A stretch of DNA of 64,000 nucleotides, taken from the NCBI RefSeq assembly GCF_964340395.1, contig NC_135568.1, positions 5,469,079-5,533,078 on the forward strand, given 5' to 3'. The translations under genes and the position numbers were made by a program. Source of the stretch: Glandiceps talaboti. Its lineage: Eukaryota; Hemichordata; Enteropneusta; Spengelidae. The notes beneath the pieces were generated by a model that worked only from the letters and a program-made list of their open reading frames with translations, did no database searches and was not told where the DNA came from. Positions 46,725 to 59,010 of the stretch are shown here, one piece after another (the stretch's first letter is position 1; every line of letters starts with the position of its first letter).

Positions 46725-47228
46725 TTCACGTTATTTAATAAAATTATTAAATATTTAGCATCCAGGTTTATATCAAACAATGCGAATTCACAAGGTATTC
46801 TTCCCCATCACAGATGGAGATTAAATTGACTGGTTGAGACATGCCATGACTACTTATGTGATCCTTAATTTTACATATTGACATTCTAGTTGGCATAAGG
46901 GGAATCCATGCGTTTGAATAAACTACTGTAGGTTCCTGAATCTAGCTTATAATGCATATCTTATTTTAGTGTTGCACCACATGACTGACTTACTGTACAT
47001 TTTCCATTTCATCAAATGGCGATCTGGATAGGACAGATTTTCGCTCCACGTGCGCGCCATCTTCTTCCTTAGCCACACCAGGTTCAATCACTGTGAATCT
47101 GTCGGATATGAAGTCGGGATTATTAAAGGCTCAACATCGTAGTAGAATACACGTATTTTGACAATGAATCCATCACATTATTATTACTTCATCATCAAAA
47201 CTAAATTAACTATTGTTCAAAGCATCAT
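46725..47228 (+). repeat. Direct repeat flanking the 43972 gene (right copy)
   Basis: Right-hand partner of 42830-43410, with scattered substitutions and a few small deletions. Confidence 0.75.
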
Positions 47229-47845
47229 CATATGATTATCTCAACTTTGACAACAGCGGCTGACCAACCAGTTCGAAATTAGAGGGCGCCCTTGTGCCAT
47301 GTCTGTATTTTCTAAATTTGCCCGTCTCATCATGTCTCTTTCACTCACGCTGTCTGTTGCACTAAGACTTTCTCCTCTCTCTCTCTCTTCCCTCTGCCTA
47401 CCTTCTATCTATGTATGTTTGTTTGTCTGTCTCTCGCACTCTCTACCTCTGGTTTTTGCCCCATTTTTTGTCTATACTGCAGTAATGTTAGTGCCTCCAC
47501 TCGTTTTTTTTTTGGCGAATACCATCAACATCATAATTGACGCCCTAAGTTTAGATATATTACAAACTTACGAAAACCTCCTTGCATCAAATCCAATCAT
47601 TTCACTATTCACAAATAAGTGGCACTGGTATTCATTTGCATAAGAAATATTTATATACACATTAGAATCTAAAATTTGACCGGAAACGAGCTAATTAATT
47701 GTTTTCAATATGAAATCTTTGAATACTTAGTAACCTACGTAGTTCACTTTGGGTCAAAGGTTAGAACACTCAATAGCACCTGACCTCAGAAGATAAACAT
47801 GATGAAAAATTTTGTTTGATTATTTCGGGGACAATTTCTGCGAAA
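47229..47845. other. Presumed promoter / 5' UTR of WHAMM/JMY
   Basis: Includes a CTCT-rich stretch (about 47370-47450). The 114-codon ORF at 47299 is pyrimidine-rich low complexity, so I do not call it. No TATA box is evident before the ATG at 47846. Confidence 0.35.
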
Positions 47846-50800
47846 ATGGAACGGGTGGACAGCTGTGAAGACTGGATAGCGATCAAGCACTCTGCTTTTG
47901 AGATAGAAAAACCTTCCGCAAACGTAAGGTTAAGGTTTTCGGCAGAATGGAAAGAAAAGGAACACCGTGTCGCGCTCACAGTTCACGAAGTTACCCGGAA
48001 AAAACGAACGGCGAAGTTCGGCGTACCAGAAAATACATGGACGGCAATGTTCAGATTATGTGATTTACAATATGCGCACCTACAGATGTGTTTACTACAG
48101 CCCCAATTGGCAGATTACGCCCCAGAGTTGCCATACGAACCACGGGGCCTTTGGAGTTTGATCCAAAAAATGCGAATACCCGAGAGTTTCCCCCAAAGCC
48201 TCGAGAGGTACCTCGACATTGCCTTGGACCTGTGCGGTAAGAACAACATAATTGACACCCTCTTTAACACCGAGACTTCAATCGAACAGTATCTTGAAAA
48301 TATGAGCGAATTGAAGCGACGAAGTTATGAAGACAGACTGAAGGAAGCGAGAGAAGGTTTAGAAGAAACCATACGATTGAGAGACGGGTCCGTGAATATG
48401 TTAACCATGATATCTGTGTACGAGAAAGAAGACTGTGCTGTTGATGAAGTGCGATTAGCCAGAGCAGAATTGTACGATTATCAACTCCAACCTTTTCTGG
48501 ATGAAAGAGAAATGACTCTCCAAAGAGTACAAGAGTTGAAGGATGTTCTTCAAGATGAAGATCTGACAGACAGTGAGAAAGAGAAGTATGCTGACGAATA
48601 CAACGAATCTCATAATTCATACTTGACTGCATTGGAGACGATATATGACTTACAAATTAATTACTACAAAGAGTGTGCTGATTTGAGTAAAGGTATGTTT
48701 ATGCTTGGAGTAATTATATTGTCAGTATAATTACTCCAAGTTTATGTTAATAACTTTGAACTGCTTGTGAGTTGTAACCTATGTAAATCATTTGATCTTC
48801 ATGATCCAAGGAGATGAATAGTTTTGGTATACATATGCCTAGCTCTGGAAATATGTGCTTGGAGAACTCATCACAGACACACCTCTGTTAAACTCATTTG
48901 CTAGAGTTCTCAGAGCATATATTTTCAGAGCTGGGTTATGCCTAAATCTAAATGTTCATCACTTGTCAATTTGAGTCTTGAATCTTTGTTCAGCAGAGGC
49001 AAATATGATTGATATACTTGGTCATTACAAGTTGAAGCCAACACTCAGAACAGTGACAATGGCCCTATGTCATGAATATTTTCTGGCTGAATGAAGAACC
49101 ATTTAGAGAATGATATGAAACCTGTGCAAGCTAAATATAGAGGAAAATGGGAAAATAAAAACAGTTCAGAACATTCTGACTCGTATTTCAAGCACCACAG
49201 AACTAATAACATTGATATGCATTGTTGTGACATAAAACGACCAGGGTATAAATTCTATATATTTTGTTTGAACGTATAAAACTTGGCTTACACATGCATG
49301 GTATTATAAAACTGGTCATTGTGATCTAACTGACTCCTTCCAAGATATTTGACATACTCATTCATATTTTGTCATTTTGTTCCGGCAAATAATTTGACTG
49401 GAAAACAATGTTGTGCCAAGTCACTCAGTAAGTATGACACCCAGAAACAGGCTACTGCATTAGGAATGTAGTGAGTGTGTTTAATTTCACCTCTTGAAAA
49501 AGTGTTTATTTTTCTTATATTTTAATCTAGGTATGTTAGAGAGGATGAGGATTGATGAAGGGAGATTTGGAAAAGCAGCATGGGAATACAAGGCAGCAGG
49601 TAGATTGACACAGGTTGAAGACAATCTTCTAAATGAACAGATCCAAATCCTTAACATCAAAAAACAGAAATTAGAACATGAACAGGAAAAGGTTAAACAG
49701 GAGGTGAGGCTGAAGTACAACTGTTGACAAAGTGAATTGGGATTAACACTTGGCTCAGGATGTTGGAACAGTAGAGATTTGTATTACATACCATGGTTTG
49801 ATAAGAACAGTTTTATGGCCTCTTTATGTGTACAAGAAATGCCAGGGGAACTAGAAATTTGTTTGTGAATGTGAACTATTGAGCAAAGTGGCCATAAAAC
49901 TGTTCTTATCAAATGATGGAATGTAATATAAGTCTCTGTACTTCCAACATGCTGTGTTAAGTGTTACTAATCTAATTCAGTTGTTTACTTCCTGTTTGTA
50001 ACAAATTCCGTTTGTCCACAGTTTGATGTTAGCAGTTGTATTTACTTTGAAGTAATGGTAGCCATTTAGAAAATTAAATTACAAAGACAACCACACTAGG
50101 TAAAGAACCAATATGATTTCATTCTGGTTGGGGTCAATGATCCTTATCAGAAGGACAAAATCCGTAGAATAACATAACATCGTCTTTCTGTGTAAGTTTT
50201 GTCTTGAATCAATTTATCACATGACGATAAAATTTGGCAGGTAACTTGTATCCTTGTGGTTTGTCTCATAGCTGGCACTACTGGAAGAAGGGAAAGGACT
50301 GAAGCAGGAAGTTCAAAGACTGGAAGAGCTTTTCCAGGATAATCAAATGAAATTATATGACATCACGCTCAAGATTTCTGAGAAACAGGAACAAAGACTG
50401 AAAAATAGACTTCAGACGATTCAAAAGGAATTACAAAGTAAGATTATTGTTAAGATTTTATGATAGTTAACAGTGTTCTCCCCCAAGTAAGATAACAAAG
50501 ATATTCAGTGTCTAAGCACCCTTTTTGTAAAATCAAACTCAGTCTCCAAACCGTGCCATTTTATATCGAAATGATATCAAAACAATCACTAGAGTGCAGG
50601 GCCATGGTGTACTTTTTCCAGGTTTCCAATCAGCAACTGCATGCAATGTTAAGTTTGGTCTCTGTGCCCTTGTTCTGTAAACAATTCTTTAGAGAATGAT
50701 GAAACTCAGGATGTGTCTCATAAAGATCATTATCAATAGGAGTTCCTCTTCAATGAATTGACAACAATAAACCTGAAACTCAACATAAATGTTGCTAACA

Positions 50801-53800
50801 TTGCTACCTGCCATCATTTGGCTCAATGAAAGTTTTACAAGCATTTAACATAGCTTTATTTCACTGGCTACCAGCTAAGATATGGTATCTCTAATAAAGA
50901 AAATGGAGTAATGTTGGTTAGATTTCTGTCTGGCTAGGCAATGAAACGAAGATATTTGTCGAGTCAGGCATCCTGTTTCAGCTTCAAGTATATAAATTGA
51001 CCATAGTGGGGTGCTAAATTTGTTAATCCGAATTTATTAAAACACAGAAGCAAATGAAGAAGTTGTATTTTATGATGCCTATGAAGATCTTGATGAAGTG
51101 GATGACGATTCTGATGAGGAAGATAATAAGAAAAACAACCAAGATCCACGTATAGCTTCCTTAAAAGCTAAAATGAATAAGATTTACAGAAGGAGAGCTA
51201 TTGTTAGGAACAAGAAAGTAAGTATTCAGTGGTTATCCCTTTCACCACCGATTCCTGCTATTGCATGAATGCGCAAGTGTTAAAGGAAAAGGCTTGAAAT
51301 TTAAACAAATGATCAAAAATGTTCATCAGCTTGGAAGAGCAAGAGACTATAGGTAGGTTATAACACGCCAATCAGATTAAAATCTGATGTGGTGAATATG
51401 GCTCGATTTCTTTATTTACCTCTGTTTCACACATTTATTGTAATTTGTTTTCGATTTTTGTTGTCCTGGGTGTGATCGCTCCCGGAAAACTATGTACGTT
51501 TACACCTGATACGAATACTGAAAACTGTTGTGAAAGAAAGTGGAATCATTTCACATTGGTGTTATGGGTTGTAATGTCTTCTCATAGCTTGCTTCATTCA
51601 TGTAAAGTTACCGGTATTGATTTGAGGGTTGTAATTAATGCAAATGAAACTGTTTGGTGTAATGGATTATAATGTTATTTTAGTTATGGTATCCTGTACT
51701 GTAAAACTGAGAAGCAGGAAAATTCTCATTTCTGTGTTGTTATTTTGTCTTCATAGAAAGCATACATTCAGCAGAATGAAGACAAGAAAGAAGAGGAGAT
51801 TGGTAAAGAAATAAAATACCAAACTCATCATGCGATAAAACTTGTGAGTATGAAGGTTTCCTATGTCGATAAAGTCTTATGTCATGGTGGCTATTTTGAC
51901 TAAAAAAAAATTTGTAGTCTTTTTCAAATAGTAAAAGAAATTTGGGAGTTCACCATCTTGTTGATAAGAAAATTTATAATCTCTAATTTTCCCAAAGAGT
52001 TCATGCAGTGTTTGGTCACCATGTTGGATTCTAAGATGAGTTTATTTTAACATTTTTTGCAAAAACTTGCGTATTGACATTTTTCCTTGATTTCAATTGA
52101 GTTATTTCCTAAGAACTTAAACCCAATATGCTGTCAATAGCTGAAATAGTTTACTTGAAAACACTACAAAAATGTTATGTTATCAGTGTTTTTAGTTTCA
52201 TCAGAGGGTCAGGGTAACTTAAAGTCAGTAAAATGAACCTGAGATTGCAAGTTTCCATACTAAAATTGTGCTGAGTTCCGAAAATCTGAAAAAAAATTAT
52301 ATGTGATATACGTCTTTTGCTAGAAGTAAACAGTGATTTTCAATGTGTACGTTTAAGATCATTTTTTACTGTTTTGTTCCAATGTTAAATTCTGATTTTT
52401 TTTCTGGTGACTGCAGAAAATAGAGAAGAAGAAAGAAGAAGATGCACAGAAAAAAGACACAATTCAACAGGAAAGACAGAAAACATTGGAAAGATTACGT
52501 AACTATAAAATGGTAAGTTTAATTCCTTTGTACTTTTGGTGCTTACTTTGTGAGGCTACAATTCTATTGTGATAAGAAAAAAACACTTGTGGCATCAAAT
52601 GTGTTATCATAGATGTATGCCTATCAAAAGGGTTTTACTTATGAAAATATTATTCTATAATATATTGGTATGAAAAGTATAAAAAAATAAATATAATATA
52701 AATCAAATAATGACAAAATAAAATAATCATATAATAATAATTTATAACAGAATAGAATAGAATAGAATAGAATCAAATGGTGACAGAATCCCACGATGCA
52801 TAAATGTAAATGTGGTGTACATTGGGTATTTGTATGAGAGCTTGGGATGTTCACTACCATTGCACTGTCATGAGTATAGTGAGTGAACGTGTAGCAGAAA
52901 ACAGGAGTACAAATACCCTAAGTATTCACAGCACTCATGTCACGGGGTTGTTATTTGGGATGTTTAACCAAAACAGCAAATTTCAAAAGAGAATAGTACC
53001 ATGTGTTTGCATGATTCTATGTACTTGAACCAAACACACACTCATTTGCATACAGGTACGCAGTAATGGTTTTGGTATTACACTACTGTGCAAATACTTT
53101 ATGTGAGCACCAATGCAAGTAATCACTGACGCATGTTAATACAAATATATTCTTTGACTATACAATTCTTGGTATCAGTAATAGCATTTTACCTCATTAC
53201 CCAAGTTGTGTAATGAAATCCTTGAGGTAGTAGGATATAAATTAGTAATCATATAGGGTCTAATGAAGGTTTTCTTTTTTCCCCAGAAATATCACAGTCC
53301 ATCCATACTAATGGCAAGACAAGTAAAGAAAACAAAGAAACCAGTGAGGAAAAATAGTGATGGAAAACTGAACCCTGATACAAGGAAGAAAGATTGTCCT
53401 CCTAAAACAAGTAACCTCACAACTGAAACAAAACCTGGGGCATTATTTATCCCATTAGATAACCCATCGACTCCACCTACATATGCACCACCGCCACCAC
53501 CTCCCCCACCACCACCACCGCCACCTCCTCCTCCTCCTCCCCCAGCCCTTCCTTCACATGGAGCCACATCAACAGAGAACGACAACAAAGTTAAAAGGGT
53601 GAAGATCACAGCAACTAGTAGTTTGAAAGAGAAAACTATGGGAGTGGATCTAAGCAGTATTGTTGAAGCCAGAAAGAAATTGAAACCTGCAGCAGTTGAT
53701 GAATCGCAAGCCAAAGGTAGGAATAACCTTCTTGTTAATTCCTTACTTATGATGACAATGCAGGGTTTCCTGTACTGTACCATCTCAAGAATTCCTTTCA

Positions 53801-54607
53801 GATTGACTGGCCTGATGTCAGCCTGATGTTAAAGGCTTGTGATTCAATCCCAGATTCTTGTATTAATGTTATCTTATCACTAATATCAGTGGAACTGTAA
53901 GGATTAAGAAGGATGATTGTTTTTGTCTGGACAAGAGACAAGTAACATGAGAATCAATCGATCAATCAATCAATCAATCAATCAGGAAATTTATAGAGCG
54001 CCTGTATCCAATATGACTTAGAGTTCAGAGGTGCTGTACAGTTAAATATTGAAAACTTTTGCGAACAAGTATGTTTTAAGGTTCTTCCTGAAGGCATTGA
54101 CTGTGGATGTCTGTCAAAGCTCCAGTGGCATTTTGTTTCAAAGACACGGTGAATATGGCCCAGGAGTGTGGTTAGTATGCTGATTGGAGATGTTTGTTAG
54201 TTTATTTTGAAACAACTTTAGCTGTTAATGTTGCAGATTTTGATTGGCGCCTGCATACTTGACAGTGACCAAACCAGCTGTGAAGTGTATAATAAATTCA
54301 CTTCATTTCAGAGATTACGAAGAAGAAGTTCCTTAATGAAATTGTGATTATCAAATTTTAAATCATATGATTTTATTAATAATTATATTTTATTTGTTCA
54401 TGTGTAGATGATCCGATGAATTCAATGCTGACCATGATCAAAAATGGTGTTAAGCTAAGGAAAACAACAACTCGTGACAATATGCGAGGATCTACAGGTA
54501 TAACAGATGATACCGCTACGATTCTTCAGAACGCCTTGGAAAAGATGAACCTTCAAACTAACATAAGTTCGGATGAAGAGTCTGATGAAGATTCAGATTT
54601 TGATTAA
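47846..54607 (+). CDS. WHAMM/JMY: WHAMM/JMY-family actin nucleation-promoting factor, eight exons
   Basis: Exons 47846-48692, 49531-49703, 50272-50437, 51048-51217, 51757-51843, 52417-52512, 53287-53716 and 54408-54607 join in frame to 722 residues (human WHAMM 809, from memory). Residues 1-282 form the N-terminal membrane/Rab-binding type domain (SCEDWIAIKHSAFE..., ...NMLTMISVYEKED...QPFLDERE). Residues ~283-545 are charged coiled coil (VVFYDAYEDL; QQERQKTLERLRNYK, both hallmark blocks of the family). A 19-Pro run lies at ~581-599. A degenerate WH2-like segment (SSIVEARKKLKPA) lies at ~630-643 and a clear WH2 (SMLTMIKNGVKLRK) at ~662-675. A connector and the acidic end DEESDEDSDFD follow. 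The product binds actin through WH2 and Arp2/3 through the acidic tail to drive membrane tubulation. Unusually, no Trp is present in the acidic end. Confidence 0.92.
48832..48955. repeat. Imperfect inverted repeat in WHAMM/JMY intron 1
   Basis: The CTAGCTCTGGAAATATGTGC...GGAGAACT arm pairs with AGAGTTCTCAGAGCATATAT...AGAGCTGGG around a loop of about 30 bp. It is probably a small fold-back MITE. Confidence 0.45.
49727..49990. mobile_element. MITE with about 100-bp inverted arms in WHAMM/JMY intron 2
   Basis: The left arm (GTGAATTGGGATTAACACTT ... TTTGATAAGAACAGTTTTAT) is mirrored by the right arm (ATAAAACTGTTCTTATCAAA ... AAGTGTTACTAATCTAATTC). The element starts about 25 bp after the exon 2 donor. 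No target-site duplication was defined. Confidence 0.65.
51920..52210 (+). repeat. Dispersed repeat in intron 5, related to 57515-57745
   Basis: Shared words TTGGATTCTAA.ATGA, TTTCCTTGATTT.AA.TGAG and GAAA.AGTTTA occur in the same order in both places. It is an old DNA-element copy by appearance. Confidence 0.45.
52780..53140 (+). mobile_element. Palindromic element, inverted partner of 56640-57000
   Basis: The left end ATTGGGTATTTGTA and inner inverted partner TACAAATACCCTAAGTATT lie in intron 6. A further block (53045-53135: TAATGGTTTTGGTATTAC, GCACCAATGCAAGTAATCAC) is found reverse-complemented at 56650-56755. Confidence 0.55.
53955..54180 (+). repeat. (ATCA)n plus dispersed repeat in intron 7
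   Basis: ATCA units lead into AATTTATAGAGCGCCTGTAT ... AGGTGCTGTACAG ... TTTTAAGGTTCTTCCTGAAG. I recall this combination as a widespread invertebrate repeat, but cannot name it. Confidence 0.4.
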
Positions 54608-55133
54608 CTTTCAAATGAACATGAATTCAGATGAAGAATCATATTAAGATTACTGTGTTGAAGGAAAGAATGAACTTTCACATGAACATGAATTCAGATG
54701 AAGAATCAGATTAAGATTCAAATTCAGAATAGGTACTGTGTTGAAGGAAAGAATTAACTTTCAAATGAACATGAATTCAGATGAAGAATCAGATTAAGAT
54801 TCAAATTCAGAATAGGTACTGTGTTGAAGGAAAGAATTAACTTTCAAATGAACATGAATTCAGATGAAGAATCAGATTAAGATTCAAATTCAGAATAGGT
54901 ACTGTGTTGAAGGAAAGAATTAACTTTCAAATGAACATGAATTCAGATGAAGAATCAGATTAAGATTCAAATTCAGAATAGGTACTGTGTTGAAGGAAAG
55001 AATTAACTTTCAAATGAACATGAATTCAGATGAAGAATCAGATTAAGATTCAAATTCAGAATAGGTACTGTGTTGAAGGAAAGAATTAACTTTCAAATGA
55101 ACATGAATTCAGATGAAGAATCATATTAAGATC
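54605..55133 (+). repeat. 83-bp minisatellite derived from the WHAMM/JMY acidic-tail coding sequence
   Basis: Seven units begin TAACTTTCAAATGAAC at 54605, (54672), 54755, 54838, 54921, 55004 and 55087. The period is 83 bp except for the first unit (67 bp). Each carries AATTCAGATGAAGAATCAGA, which translates NSDEESD before a TAA. The same residues occur in the final codons of the gene (SSDEESDEDSDFD). The array starts within the stop codon, so it lies in the 3' UTR. Confidence 0.9.
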
Positions 55134-56115
55134 CAACAATTCTACCAATTTGATAAGTTTATGTCAATCAACAGTTTTGCCATGTTGATTTAAAGCACTG
55201 AAGTAAATTTTCAAACAGGAATTTTAGAACAGAATCATTACGTTATTTACTTTGAAAAGTATCTTTTTTTTACCAGCATTTAATATTAAAAGTCTGGTAT
55301 TCAGTTTGAGTAGTTCTGCATTTTTGACATCAATAATATATATAATTCTTAGGAACTTCTAAAGTTATTTTACAGGTATTTTGATACCAGCTTCATTTAC
55401 TGCAAGGTGTTTGGTGTTCATGACTTGAAAAGGTAGTACTCATTTTTCCTAATCTTGGTTGTCCTTGCAAGACAATTCTTTCAAAAATGGCACCAAAGTG
55501 TGTAACTAGAATATGAGTTATTAAGATAACATTTACTGCAATCAGTTTAGAGAAGTGGTTAAAGAATTCTAGTACTCATTGCTCTATATAAAATATTCTA
55601 TAAATCCCTCAGAGAGGTTTCCATTTACAATACAAGAGGAATAGCAAGATCTTTTGTTTGGTCTTTCGTTAAGTGATTTTGGTAGGTTTGGAAATCATAG
55701 CCAATGAGATCTTCTTGCAATCTATCTATAGACAGGTTTATTGAATGTATTAATCAGTTTTGGAGATGATAGTAGTGACAATACTTGGGAACTCAGGCAG
55801 CATTTACTACTGCACTATATTATTATTGTATTATTATTATTATTATTATTTGACTTTATTTAATCTCGATAGACTGTTGAGCTAGTAGCTCTTCTCACAG
55901 AGTGTCGTGAAAAATATTAAAATATGTACAATATATACATTAAATACTGCACATACTATATTTAAGAAAAGAACTCTTCCACCATGTTTGACAAAAATCA
56001 TTCAATCTTTCATGAATCTTAATCATTTAGAATCATTTCAGAATTCAGTATTCAGATAAAATCATATTACCTTGCGAGTGTTAACATTGGTATATTTACA
56101 TAGTTATCTTATTTA
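55134..56115. other. Presumed WHAMM/JMY 3' UTR and flank
   Basis: AT-rich with a (TTA)n patch at about 55827. No gene recognised. The first convincing AATAAA on this strand is near 56302, inside the next element. Confidence 0.4.
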
Positions 56116-56472
56116 AAGGGGCACAAGCTGAGTTTATAAGTTATTTTGCTTTACTGAAAATACTTCCGTAAAACATTGATTAAACTATGCTAGTATAATG
56201 TTAATGTCAATGCATACTTTCTATAACGTTACAATTTGTCTTCTGGCATTCTTAGAACCGTTGATTGCATAGTAGGGATGTCATGTACATTTTTATATGT
56301 ATAATAAATTATGTCTTCAGATCATTATAAGTTATATCCTAGTACCAGGTTTTAGTTCAGTCAGTTACAAGTGATGGTTAAGTACACGTCAGTAAGTAGA
56401 ATATTGTGAGTACCTTTTAAATATGCAAAAAAAACTTACATCACAAAATTTATAAACTCAGCTTGTGCCCTT
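56116..56472. mobile_element. MITE with TA target-site duplication (Tc1/mariner-like)
   Basis: Ends AAGGGGCACAAGCTGAGTTT and AAACTCAGCTTGTGCCCTT are inverted, with TA at 56114-56115 and 56473-56474. The 357-bp element has no ORF. Confidence 0.7.
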
Positions 56473-56639
56473 TAAAGTCAGTATGTTAATGTTATAGTGT
56501 ACATATATATTAGGAGAAGTACCATAATATAAAGAGTATTACACCAACAACAAGTCCAGTTGGATAGATTGTATTTACACCATTTTAAACAAACTTCATA
56601 CCTCGACGACTAAGTACTTTGATAAATATAGTGTACTAA

Positions 56640-57000
56640 CCTGTTATTACATGTACCAGTGATTACTTACATTGGTGCATGCACATACTAGTGGAATTTT
56701 CACTGCAGTTCAATACCAAAAACGTTATTGCATACATGCATGCAAATGAAGATGCGATTGTTCACTACACATGAATTGTGTGATCGCGCTGTATGATTTT
56801 TATGGAAATATGCCGTTTTAGATAAACATATGTAATATCACAGACCCCATGCCATGTGAGTGCCAGTGTGGGTACTTGGGTATTTGCAGTCATGCATTTT
56901 CACGAGCATGCGGGCGCAGAGAACTCTGTAAGCACAAATACCCTAAATATGCCACACTTGCACATATGTGTCATGGGGTTTTGCCATGGTAGTCACTTCA
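56640..57000 (-). mobile_element. Palindromic element, inverted partner of 52780-53140
   Basis: Inverted ends CTTGGGTATTTGCAG and CACAAATACCCTAAATATG, plus the 56650-56755 block, match the intron 6 element in the opposite orientation. Confidence 0.55.
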
Positions 57001-57514
57001 GAAATACAAATCTTTTGCTGTTACTTTTCTCAAGAGCATGCCACCCCTTTCTCAGTTGCAATCTCACTTCCATTCAAAATCAAGAAGAAAAGTGAGAAGT
57101 CAACAAGCAATATTTTTGAAAAGAGAACAGAATGTTGTACTTCAAAATGGTTACTGAAAACCTGTTCACTTCATGGGTGAAATGATAGATTGACAGTTTC
57201 CTTGACAACAAGATATGAACACCCAAAATGTTTTCTTTATTTCAAGAGGACTAGGGAAACTCTTCCCATGCCAAAGTCTTGGATGATTGAAGCTACTTTG
57301 AATTTCAAACAAACCCTGGTGCATTTTTCCCCTTTTGACTACTCGTATGATACTATAAAAAGTTCACAACATCTTTCTCTCTGTCACTTTAAGGTAGAAT
57401 GCACCCTTGGGACATTGAAATTTTACTGAAAGTAAAAATTCTTCAAATCTCCCAAAACTTTGCCATATGGAAGTTTACTTCTGGTTCTTTCGAAATAAAA
57501 AAAATTGGGATCCA
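57001..57514. other. Intergenic, no gene seen
   Basis: ORFs of up to 79 codons without recognisable features. A possible DNA-element start AAGGTAGAATGCACCCTTGG lies at about 57391. Confidence 0.35.
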
Positions 57515-57745
57515 CTGTCTTCTTTTCAAGGAAACTGACAATCTTTTATTTTCCTAAAGAGCTAACACAGTATTTGGATTCCATATTGGATTCTAAAATG
57601 ACTAAATTTTGATATCATTTTCACCTCTATTTCAAGAATATCTATGGTAACCCCTTATTTTTTTCCTTGATTTTAACTGAGAATGGGTGGGAGTTTTCTG
57701 TAATAAAGTATCTGCAAGAGTTGAAACAGTTTATTTCCATCCACT
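57515..57745 (+). repeat. Dispersed repeat related to 51920-52210
   Basis: Same-orientation partner of the intron 5 repeat, noticeably diverged. Confidence 0.45.
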
Positions 57746-58825
57746 TTAAAGCTTAGTATATGGTATTTATCAGGAATGTTTACACATGAATTTCCATCCA
57801 GATAAAGGTGAGGGCAGTGTTTCTTCATTTACCTTCGTTTCTCTAGTTTTGCTGCCTTGACATGTTAAGTGAATTTGTGAGATATTATTTTAAAGGTGTT
57901 TGAAATATGTGTTATTCAATATTTATTAATGCAATTATGTCAATTATTACATGAATTTTCCATTGAGATTTTCTTATATTATACTTATAAATGTATCTAT
58001 AACATTATTTATTCTAGAATGGTAGTCCTCTCAACAAGTATCCCAGCTGTTCCTACCTTACATAGTTGTAACATTGTAAATGTATAATAATCCTTTGATA
58101 ATTATTACAAAAACCCGCTGTGCCTCAAGTTCCCTTTAACTTACACATTTAAACAGAAAGTACTACAAATCTATGTATGTTTAGAGTGATGTTATTCTCT
58201 AGTGTTTTACTCTTTCACAATTCAAATTGTATGATAATTGTACATAATTTAGAGTGTTTTGGGAGATTTAAAAAAAATAATATTTTAAATATTTTGTAAG
58301 ATATTCATAGCCTAGGAATAATTAAAACATTGAAGGTTTGTTGTATTTATGTGTATTAGTGGCATGTGTTGTAATTTTTGTCACCCAAATTTCAATTTTG
58401 ATTAATATATCTCTATTTAACATTTCTTAGCATGGGCCTATCTTTGTCACATTTATGGAATCTTTCTGTAAAAAGTTTTAAATGGCATCCTCTATGGCCA
58501 GATAAAGAAATCACATCACTGATGGTAAGATGTTGACATCACTAGCATATCCAGATGAAACATTATTATCACTAAAAATTGGGAACTTTAGTAAATCAAG
58601 TATTTCATGGTTTCTCTCTGAAATTCTTGCTAGAAGGTCAAATAGAACAAGGACAACATATTCACATGTCTGCCTATAGTAATGCATGTGTCATAGTGCA
58701 TGGAACAAGAAGTTATGTGTCGACAAAGAAATAAAATGGTCCATGAAACCAAATGGTGGATTTGACTTTGCATCAACCTGATGGAAACCAACAGTTTTTG
58801 TAAATATTTACATGTTACCCATATT
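57746..58825. other. Intergenic, no gene seen
   Basis: AT-rich and unassigned, between the convergent WHAMM/JMY and tetraspanin genes. Confidence 0.4.
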
Positions 58826-59010
58826 GAAGCGACCATATGGATGGGGATTGGGTATATATTCACAATTTTATCATGATTTCCTACTTGAAAAATCAACATG
58901 AAACAACATATGCCAAGTCCTTGTTTGTAACTCAATAAATTGCAAAACATTAAGAAATGTGTAAAGAAATCCAAAATAAATACCCAATCCTCATCCATAT
59001 GGTCACTTTA
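58826..59010. mobile_element. Short copy of the AGTGGCC MITE family
   Basis: About 185 bp with ends AGCGACCATATGGATGGGGA and TCCTCATCCATATGGTCACT. The inner loop is shorter than in the 45204 copy. The flanking TTAA/TA is kept only at the right. Confidence 0.65.

Noticed and set aside
47299-47643. 114-codon ORF upstream of WHAMM/JMY
   Set aside because: Composition is dominated by a CT-rich tract and hydrophobic low complexity, with no recognisable domain.
53292-53783. 163-codon minus-strand ORF with a poly-Gly run
   Set aside because: It is the complement of the WHAMM/JMY poly-proline exon.
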